60,248 nt of DNA, taken from positions 1 through 60,248 of the forward strand of contig DDFD01000079.1 in assembly GCA_002337005.1 (NCBI GenBank). The letters are read 5' to 3'. The position numbers were made by a program, and so were the translations under genes. The stretch's first letter is position 1; each line of letters starts with the position of its first letter. Source of the DNA: Flavobacteriales bacterium UBA1937 (GTDB lineage Bacteria; Bacteroidota; Bacteroidia; Flavobacteriales; Weeksellaceae). Below are positions 54,123 to 60,248 of this stretch, one piece after another. The notes below the pieces were generated by a model. It did no database searches. It was not told where the DNA came from and saw only the letters and a list, made by a program, of their open reading frames with translations.

Positions 54123-54386
54123 ATGAAAAAGTATATCTCACTTTTAAGCATAGCTACTGCATTCCTTATGCAGTCATGTGAAAGATCTGATTCTGATGTT
54201 AATTCTGATGCTAATGCTAATACACATATCACAGAACCAAAGAATCAAAATATAAAAATCCTGAGTCATCAAAAATCTGTTAAAACGGCGAATAATAATT
54301 CCACAGCAAAAAACGAAACAGATACTAAGGATGAACCTAAAAGGGACAAACAGCACTGGAGAAGCATAAAAGACACCATCTTATAG
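54123..54386 (+). CDS. Small lipoprotein
   Basis: This encodes 87 residues with a lipobox (LMQSC, C19) and a low-complexity tail of S, D, N and K (SDSDVNSDANANTH, DTKDEPKRDKQ). No structured domain is obvious. It begins a short plus-strand set with the 54-residue protein, MauE and DUF6520 genes. Confidence 0.65.
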   Translation: MKKYISLLSIATAFLMQSCERSDSDVNSDANANTHITEPKNQNIKILSHQKSVKTANNNSTAKNETDTKDEPKRDKQHWRSIKDTIL

Positions 54387-54424
54387 CTTAAGGTAAACTT
54401 ATTAAATCTTTAAAAGCAACGGGA

Positions 54425-54589
54425 ATGGAAAATCAAAAAGTAGTTCTCATCACTGGACGAAAATGTACTATAAGTGGAGAATGGGAAATTGAAGGAAGAA
54501 TCAGTACTGTTGTTTACATCTCAAAAGGAGAAACAATGCCTGCATATTGTGGGAAGAGTGTAAAATGGATTTTAATCAGAAAAGGATAA
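54425..54589 (+). CDS. 54-residue protein of unknown function
   Basis: This ATG-TAA frame encodes MENQKVVLITGRKCTISGEW, then EGRISTVVYISKGETMPAYC and GKSVKWILIRKG. The pattern TG-x-x-C-x-x-SG-x-W with a later MPxYC and W-x-L-I looks like a small beta-protein with two conserved cysteines. It is only 35 bp from the lipoprotein stop and 9 bp before the MauE gene. It is short enough to be missed by ORF callers. Confidence 0.7.
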   Translation: MENQKVVLITGRKCTISGEWEIEGRISTVVYISKGETMPAYCGKSVKWILIRKG

Positions 54590-54598
54590 ATAAAACCG

Positions 54599-55045
54599 AT
54601 GAAGACCATGAAAGTAACAATCACAGCATTCATTAGCTATTTCTTTATACTGTTATTCTGCTATGCATCCATAAGCAAAATAATAGATTTTGAAAAATTT
54701 CAGATTCAGATATCTGAATCTCCATTATTGAATGGGTTTTCAGAAATTCTACCCTATGCTCTTGTTATTTCAGAATTGCTGATTGCAGGATTATTATGTT
54801 ATCGAAAAACCCAACAGATAGGACTCATAGGAAGTTTTCTACTAATGTTCATTTTCACGGGATATATTGCGATAATGCTCCTTACCTCTGAAAATCTACC
54901 TTGTTCCTGTGGCGGAATTTTAGAAAAAATGAATTGGACGCAACATCTGTATTTTAACATCGGATGTGCTGTTCTTGCGATCATTGCCTTAGCACTCAAC
55001 AGAAAATACAGCAGGTCTGCTGATGAAGATAGTTACCATAGTTGA
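54599..55045 (+). CDS. MauE/DoxX family redox-associated membrane protein
   Basis: This encodes 148 residues with four transmembrane helices. A CxCGG motif is in ENLPCSCGGILEKM between helix 3 and helix 4, as in MauE-like proteins that handle thiol or disulfide exchange in the periplasm. FILLFCYASISKIIDFEKFQ is the first helix with its typical following block. The small neighbouring proteins with paired cysteines suggest a partner role. Confidence 0.85.
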   Translation: MKTMKVTITAFISYFFILLFCYASISKIIDFEKFQIQISESPLLNGFSEILPYALVISELLIAGLLCYRKTQQIGLIGSFLLMFIFTGYIAIMLLTSENLPCSCGGILEKMNWTQHLYFNIGCAVLAIIALALNRKYSRSADEDSYHS

Positions 55046-55235
55046 TGACTATGGAAGAACACGATTGGAATTTTGTTTTTTAGTTTAACCTTAAAATTAG
55101 ACCGTCGAAAGCGGTTTAACCATCCGAGAATTTTAATGTATCTATTAACAAGACTTTGTTTGAGAATACAATTTCTCAGACAGGTTTCTAAAGTTTTTAA
55201 GGGAATCTTTTTTGATGTATAAAAAGACCAGTATC

Positions 55236-55550
55236 ATGAAAATGCAAACATTTTTAAAAACCAATGCATTGGCCATTATGGCATTGCTATTTGCAGGAAG
55301 CATCATGTCATTTAAAATCGCTGAGGACAATGCCGATTCTACAACCTATTTCTATAATAGCGAAGATGTATCTACAGGAGCTTTTGCCAATGTATCTCAT
55401 TGGCAAACTACAAATGATGGGGTAAGTTGTGAAGATGACGGAGAAAGACCTTGTAGTATTGTTGTTCCTGACGGACAGACCTTAAGTGGTGTATTGGCAG
55501 GAAAAAATAACGTTCAGGTTCTCTCAATGAGTCCGAATCGTAAACCTTAA
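55236..55550 (+). CDS. DUF6520 family secreted protein
   Basis: This encodes 104 residues from the ATG at 55236 (MKMQTFLKTNALAIMALLFA, signal peptide). The mature part has DSTTYFYNSEDVSTGAFANV, then a cysteine pair in SCEDDGERPCSIVVPDG and a C-terminal RKP. DUF6520 proteins are a Flavobacteriia family with no known function, usually coded beside MauE and SusC/SusD genes as here. The cysteine pair could form a disulfide. Confidence 0.8.
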   Translation: MKMQTFLKTNALAIMALLFAGSIMSFKIAEDNADSTTYFYNSEDVSTGAFANVSHWQTTNDGVSCEDDGERPCSIVVPDGQTLSGVLAGKNNVQVLSMSPNRKP

Positions 55551-55588
55551 CAATTATTGAGCGATAAGTAATCGTAAGATAAAAGGAG

Positions 55589-55620
55589 GGCTGACCATTA
55601 CAGGTCAGCCTTTTCTTTTT
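55589..55620 (+). terminator. Terminator of the DUF6520 unit
   Basis: An 8-bp stem (GGCTGACC/GGTCAGCC, 6-nt loop) is followed by TTTTCTTTTTT, 38 bp after the DUF6520 stop. Confidence 0.85.
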
Positions 55621-55681
55621 TTACTCTTTTTACACTTAGTTTTTTATCCTGTTTTTCCTCCGTTAGTTTTATGATTTACTA

Positions 55682-57046
55682 TTATCTCGGATTCTGAGGC
55701 ATTCCCGTTAAAGCAATAATATCTTCTGGAATGGCAATCGCATATTTAAGATCATTGGGTAGCAACGTGTACGTTTGTCCGCCTATTGTTCTTGTGAGGG
55801 TTATTGCATCACCATCACGGTTATAACGTTTCAAATCTGCCCATCGAATTCCTCTGAACAAAAGTTCCTTTCGTCTTTCCTCTTTGATGATTTGCAAAGC
55901 TTCTTCTTTTGTACTTGCTGAAAAAGGAACGAAAGTTCCCGTTTTCCATCTTGTGATGAGTAAACTGTTGAGCATATCCATTGCATGAGCAATATCATTT
56001 GTTCTGGCATACGATTCTGCTGCAATTAAGTACAGTTCATCCATAGTTATCCCTGTCATCTTTCCCGAGGAGCTTCCAGTGTAATTTCCTTTGAATGTAA
56101 TATCTCCATTAGTGCTGACTCTAAAAAAGGCTGCTTTTCTCAAATCATTGGCTTGGTAAGACTGATACAAACTCAAAGGTACTTTTGCAACCGCAAAACG
56201 GATGGGACCAGAATTTCGCATGATAGCTCTGAGCAATACTTCCACATTCATATTACTTATAGGATAAGAAGCTGATACATTGAGGGTATTAAAATTGATG
56301 AGACTATTTTGCAAACTCAAAGCCTCTAAGGCGTAGGTTAAAGCCTTTTCATTATCTCCCATATATTGGTAGGTTCTTGCCAAATATCCTAAAGCAACAA
56401 CTTTTGAAGGTCTTGAGGTAGCAATTTGCTTAACAGGAAGAAGATTTACCGCTTCGTGCAGGTCTTTCAAAATTTGCTCAAAAGTTTGTTGTACCGAAGA
56501 CCTTACAGAAGGAATATTCATATCAGGATCTAAGCGAATGGGCATCCCTAAGTCTTTCTCAGCAGTAGCTTTATTGTACACAGGACACCAAACTTGCGCA
56601 GCATCCAGATAACGAATAGCCCTTATTACCAAAGCTTGTCCTCTTACATTTTCAGCTCCCGAAATAGCATAAGTATCCAGATTATTCAATACCGCATTAG
56701 AAATATAAATAGCTCTGTAAGCATAAGACCAATCATTCCCTACTCCCTGATTGGTGGATAGATAATCATTTTGCCATGTATATAGTCGCCTATCTTCCTG
56801 ATACATCATAGCGTTATAGTCTGCATCTGATAAATAAAAATCGTCACTGGAAGCCATACCACTCGATGCAAAGTTGGTAAGTACATCTGTAAATCGGTCT
56901 AATAATGCCTGGTTATCTTCAAGAGTCATAGGAACAGCAAGCGTAGTGTCTGATTTTTCATCTAAAAAACGGTTACAGCCTGTTAGTAGAAATATGGCTA
57001 ATAAGAGCCCTAATATTATATTTAATGATGTTTTCATAATTTTCAT
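55682..57046 (-). CDS. SusD/RagB family outer-membrane lipoprotein
   Basis: This encodes 454 residues with a lipobox (LLTGC) and the classical SusD layout: RFLDEKSDTTLAVPMTLEDN, then TPR-like helices (SYAYRAIYISNAVLNNLD, RAIRYLDAAQVWCPVYN, ALGYLARTYQYMGDNEKAL) and the C-terminal EERRKELLFRGIRWADLKRYNR. It is the surface-exposed lid of the SusC partner coded 23 bp upstream. The substrate cannot be read from sequence. Confidence 0.9.
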   Translation of the reverse strand: MKIMKTSLNIILGLLLAIFLLTGCNRFLDEKSDTTLAVPMTLEDNQALLDRFTDVLTNFASSGMASSDDFYLSDADYNAMMYQEDRRLYTWQNDYLSTNQGVGNDWSYAYRAIYISNAVLNNLDTYAISGAENVRGQALVIRAIRYLDAAQVWCPVYNKATAEKDLGMPIRLDPDMNIPSVRSSVQQTFEQILKDLHEAVNLLPVKQIATSRPSKVVALGYLARTYQYMGDNEKALTYALEALSLQNSLINFNTLNVSASYPISNMNVEVLLRAIMRNSGPIRFAVAKVPLSLYQSYQANDLRKAAFFRVSTNGDITFKGNYTGSSSGKMTGITMDELYLIAAESYARTNDIAHAMDMLNSLLITRWKTGTFVPFSASTKEEALQIIKEERRKELLFRGIRWADLKRYNRDGDAITLTRTIGGQTYTLLPNDLKYAIAIPEDIIALTGMPQNPR

Positions 57047-57069
57047 GTTGTAATATTGAATTTATACGA

Positions 57070-60000
57070 TTAGAAGTTGGCACGAAGTCCAATGGTATAT
57101 ACTGCAGGTGGTTTTAATCCTGTAGTTTCGTAATTAAAATCGGGGTCTATCCCGCTTTTGTTGGCTTTCCACAGAATTCCTAGATTGCTCAGATTGATGA
57201 ATACATTTAGGTTTTCAAAAATTTTTGATTTCCAAGTACTTTGGTCAAAATGATAGTTGAAATTGATATATTGCAAGCGGATATGGTCTGCTTTCTCCAC
57301 CAGAACACTAGAACCACGATAAAAAGAATCTCTGTTATAATCACTCATTAATGTATTGGAAGGAACGTTTGTAAAAGCCTCGTCTCCTTCTTTCTGCCAT
57401 CGGTAAGCAAAATCGCTGTGTCCAGTCCAACTGTTATATAGATTGGTATAGTTAATAGAGCTTCTTCTGAAGTAGTAGCCCATTTTATAGACAATACCAA
57501 TATCCAGACTGAAATTTTTGTAGCTCACGGAGTTGATAAAAGAACCATACACCGTTGGGATGGCAGAACCAAAATATTCTAAATCACTTATTTTAGTTCC
57601 TGCTCCTACCAAAGCGGAATAATCTTTACTCACTGCTCCATTGAGATAGCCCATAGGGTCGCCTGTTTTAGGGTCTAATCCTGCCCATTGATAGGCAAAT
57701 ATGGAGTACACAGGTTTTCCCTCTATTCCTGCGATGGGTACGGAATCACCATTTCCGATAAACTGACTGGCTACAGGATCTGCTAAGTAATATTTCGTCA
57801 CCTGGTCATGATAAGTACTGAAATTGAAAATGGTATTCCATTTCACCGCTTTATCAATATTAAGGGTATTCAATGTAATATCAAATCCTTGTCCTTTTAT
57901 TTCTGCTACATTAAAAAGCATATAACCTACACCTGTGGTATAATCTAACTGAGCAGGACCAAAGAGATTGTTTCCTTTTTTGGTAAAATACTCTACAGAA
58001 CCACTGATTCTGTTATTTCGGGTAGAAAAATCCAATGCTACATTAATCATTCTTGAAGTTTCCCAACGGAGCTGAGGATTGTAATAATTTTCGAATCTTG
58101 CCATTGGAGTTCCTGTATAACTAGAGTTAACGACGTCATAAGTAATAGTACTCACAGCAACCATTGCAGGGTCTATATTTCCATTAAAACCATAAGAACC
58201 TCTCAGCTTTAAAGAAGGAAGCCAATCAATTTTATAGAAAGATTCTTTAGAAATATCCCATAAACCACCCACAGACCAAAAAGGGTTCCACTGGTCATTG
58301 GTGTTAAGCCCGAAAAGATTACTCGCATCTCTTCTAAAGCTTCCCGAAAAGGTATATTTTCCATTGTAGGTATAAGCTGCATTGGCGAATAAAGAAACAA
58401 ATCTTGTAATACGTTTTCCCTGAGACTCCTGTCTTTGTATAAAATCCGAACTGCCACTAGGAAGCATTGGATATTGGTGGGTGTAATCGATGTTTACAGA
58501 AGACATTTTATTTTCATTATATCCATAAGAACGATTGCTGTTATATGTTCTTTGGGCATCACGGCTTTCAGCTCCTGCAATAGCAGAGATTTGATGCTTA
58601 TCCCATTTACCGGAGTAGCTCAGCTGTCCTCTGATATTGTTGGTAATGGTTAAACCATTTGAAACATCAATGATGCCTCCTTTAGGAACAATGAAAATAA
58701 CATTTCCGTTGCCATCTATCTGCGAAAATCGGTTGACATAATTGCGGGCATAATAACTTTCAGCAGTATGAAGATTGTTGGAGTTGTCATTTTGACGTTG
58801 GTATTGGTATTTAATATCTGCTTCTAATCCCTTTACAATTTTATAATTAACACCGGCATTAATCATCACTTCAGATATTTTTGTTTTTACCTGATTGTAT
58901 TGCCAATCCGTTAGAGGATAATAATTCCAATCTAAAAGCTTTCCACTCCCGAAGTTGTCTTTGTAATTCTGGTCGTACAAAGAGTTTACCACCAAAGGAT
59001 TGCCTTGTTCGTCTGCCAGTTGCATATAAGGAACAAAGGAATTTCTGCCCATGATAACTCCTCCATAAGCGGTGCGACCGCTCTTGGTATTGGTTTCGGT
59101 ATAGTAAATTCCACTTGTTATTTGGAGCTTTTTTAGAGGTTTCCAGATATTTTGAAATCTAAGATTGATTCTGTTGTATTTTTCGCCAAGGTTACCGGTA
59201 TTGTCATCAAATCCTAGTGAAGAACTCCAGGAAAAGTCTTGAGCCCCACCTGTGACACCTAAATAATACTGTTTTTTTTCTGAGGGCAAATACATATACC
59301 TTCGGAACTGTTCTTTTGCGTCAATATTCTTAAGCTGCTCAATCTGGCGGTTGGCTTCGTCAGAAGAAATCAATCCGTTTTTTGCTTTGTTCAACAAATC
59401 GACCACAGGAGATAAAGCAGGATGTGAGGAAGAATTGATGTCGCTGTCATAAAAACCTTGGTTGAAAAGACTTCTTTCTACTTCTATAAAATCTGATGAT
59501 GAAATGGTTTTAAGATAGCCAAAGTCTGGCTTGGGGCTATAGCTGGTATTCATCGTGAATTCAACATGTACAGGTTGGTTGAATTTTCCTGTTTTAGTGG
59601 TGATGACAATAACGCCATTGGCGGCTCTTGCTCCCCAAATGCTGGATGCGGAAGCATCTTTCAGCACGGTAATGCTTTCTACCATATTAGGGTTGATATT
59701 GCTGATGTTTCCTTCATAAGGAAAATCATCTACCACAATTAAAGGAGAAGTAGGCCCTTTGATGGTACTAAGACCTCTTATCATCAACTTTGGGGTATCA
59801 GAACTACCTCTCTCTAATATCACTCCTCCTGCAATATTAGAGAGTCTGTCTAGAATATTGGTGCTGACTTGTTGATTCAGTAATTTTTCATTGCTAAAGC
59901 TAAAAGAACCGGTTGCTCTTTCTTTGGGAATTTTCTGGTATCCCGTTGAAATGTTTACGGCTTCAATTTCTTTTACCTTGTAAGGCAATATTATTTTTAA

Positions 60001-60248
60001 AGGACTTTTCAGTGGTAATGTTACTTCAATGGTCTTAGCCTCATAACCTTTATGAGAAACGCTTAGGGTTAGTTTTTTTTCTTTCGTTTGAAAGTTAAAG
60101 AAGCCCTTTTCATCGGTCAAAACAACTGTTTTTGAAGGTTGAATGGTGACTATAGCTCCTTTTAAGGGGATGGAATCTTCTTCCGTTATCACATGTCCCG
60201 AAAGGCTTTGTTGCGCCATCAGAGGAACTGCACTGCACAGCAATACAG
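57070..60248 (-). CDS. SusC/RagA family TonB-linked transporter (5' end cut by the window)
   Basis: Over 1057 residues of a SusC protein are present. It starts in the signal peptide (CSAVPLMAQQ) and continues with a CarboxypepD-like domain (SGHVITEEDSIPLKGAIVTI), a plug (LMIRGLSTIKGPTSPLIVVD, ESITVLKDASASSIWGARAA) and a barrel ending YTIGLRANF. The TTG at 60243 is not a convincing start: the frame stays open to the window edge and the signal peptide would be too short. The true start lies beyond 60248. It forms an operon with the SusD gene. Confidence 0.9.
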   Translation of the reverse strand, partial: VLLCSAVPLMAQQSLSGHVITEEDSIPLKGAIVTIQPSKTVVLTDEKGFFNFQTKEKKLTLSVSHKGYEAKTIEVTLPLKSPLKIILPYKVKEIEAVNISTGYQKIPKERATGSFSFSNEKLLNQQVSTNILDRLSNIAGGVILERGSSDTPKLMIRGLSTIKGPTSPLIVVDDFPYEGNISNINPNMVESITVLKDASASSIWGARAANGVIVITTKTGKFNQPVHVEFTMNTSYSPKPDFGYLKTISSSDFIEVERSLFNQGFYDSDINSSSHPALSPVVDLLNKAKNGLISSDEANRQIEQLKNIDAKEQFRRYMYLPSEKKQYYLGVTGGAQDFSWSSSLGFDDNTGNLGEKYNRINLRFQNIWKPLKKLQITSGIYYTETNTKSGRTAYGGVIMGRNSFVPYMQLADEQGNPLVVNSLYDQNYKDNFGSGKLLDWNYYPLTDWQYNQVKTKISEVMINAGVNYKIVKGLEADIKYQYQRQNDNSNNLHTAESYYARNYVNRFSQIDGNGNVIFIVPKGGIIDVSNGLTITNNIRGQLSYSGKWDKHQISAIAGAESRDAQRTYNSNRSYGYNENKMSSVNIDYTHQYPMLPSGSSDFIQRQESQGKRITRFVSLFANAAYTYNGKYTFSGSFRRDASNLFGLNTNDQWNPFWSVGGLWDISKESFYKIDWLPSLKLRGSYGFNGNIDPAMVAVSTITYDVVNSSYTGTPMARFENYYNPQLRWETSRMINVALDFSTRNNRISGSVEYFTKKGNNLFGPAQLDYTTGVGYMLFNVAEIKGQGFDITLNTLNIDKAVKWNTIFNFSTYHDQVTKYYLADPVASQFIGNGDSVPIAGIEGKPVYSIFAYQWAGLDPKTGDPMGYLNGAVSKDYSALVGAGTKISDLEYFGSAIPTVYGSFINSVSYKNFSLDIGIVYKMGYYFRRSSINYTNLYNSWTGHSDFAYRWQKEGDEAFTNVPSNTLMSDYNRDSFYRGSSVLVEKADHIRLQYINFNYHFDQSTWKSKIFENLNVFINLSNLGILWKANKSGIDPDFNYETTGLKPPAVYTIGLRANF

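Noticed and set aside
1..60248. tRNA or rRNA genes
   Set aside because: I looked for cloverleaf-like sequence and rRNA conserved blocks by eye and found none; a covariance-model search would be decisive.

Overview
The window is AT-rich. It shows the marks of a Flavobacteriia genome (Bacteroidota, Chryseobacterium/Elizabethkingia-like): paired SusC/SusD outer-membrane uptake genes, TAnnTTTG-type -7 promoter elements, a short histone H1-like protein, DUF6520 and DUF4395 families, a PRTRC cluster and RteC. No rRNA, tRNA or CRISPR array was recognised.

Region 1 (1-7150) is decayed DNA. It holds a Crp/Fnr regulator beside an Fnr-like box, a 5'-truncated nrdG remnant abutting a serine-recombinase remnant, a frameshifted secreted protein, and a large STAND-like gene whose 5' end was replaced by an IS3-type transposase remnant.

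Region 2 (7160-26896) looks chromosomal. It runs on the minus strand through a CPBP membrane protease, small secreted and membrane proteins, a VOC protein, an alpha/beta hydrolase, a SusC/SusD pair with a LytTR two-component system upstream, a DoxX protein and a DUF3108-like secreted protein. On the plus strand a PAS-LuxR regulator precedes a frameshifted TonB-dependent receptor.

Region 3 (about 26990-52070) reads as an accessory replicon or integrated plasmid. It starts with a tyrosine-recombinase stub and four 32-bp tandem repeats. Next comes a complete Kdp potassium locus with unusual regulation: an NtrC-type response regulator, a sigma-54-like promoter, three membrane microproteins, kdpABC, a porin, a stand-alone KdpD N-terminal sensor and a separate histidine kinase. 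After it lie a PRTRC cluster with E1-like, E2-like and ubiquitin-like members, SSB, an AbiE-type toxin-antitoxin pair, a primase, an iteron array with a replication initiator, helix-turn-helix genes and RteC.

Region 4 (52126-60248) has a membrane-anchored TPR/AraC regulator. Divergent from it are a small lipoprotein, a 54-residue protein, a MauE/DoxX redox membrane protein and a DUF6520 two-cysteine secreted protein. A SusD/SusC pair converges on them, its SusC cut by the window edge.

The best candidates for under-described biology are the plasmid-linked ubiquitin-like (PRTRC) cassette, the rewired Kdp regulation and the MauE/DUF6520/SusCD cluster.
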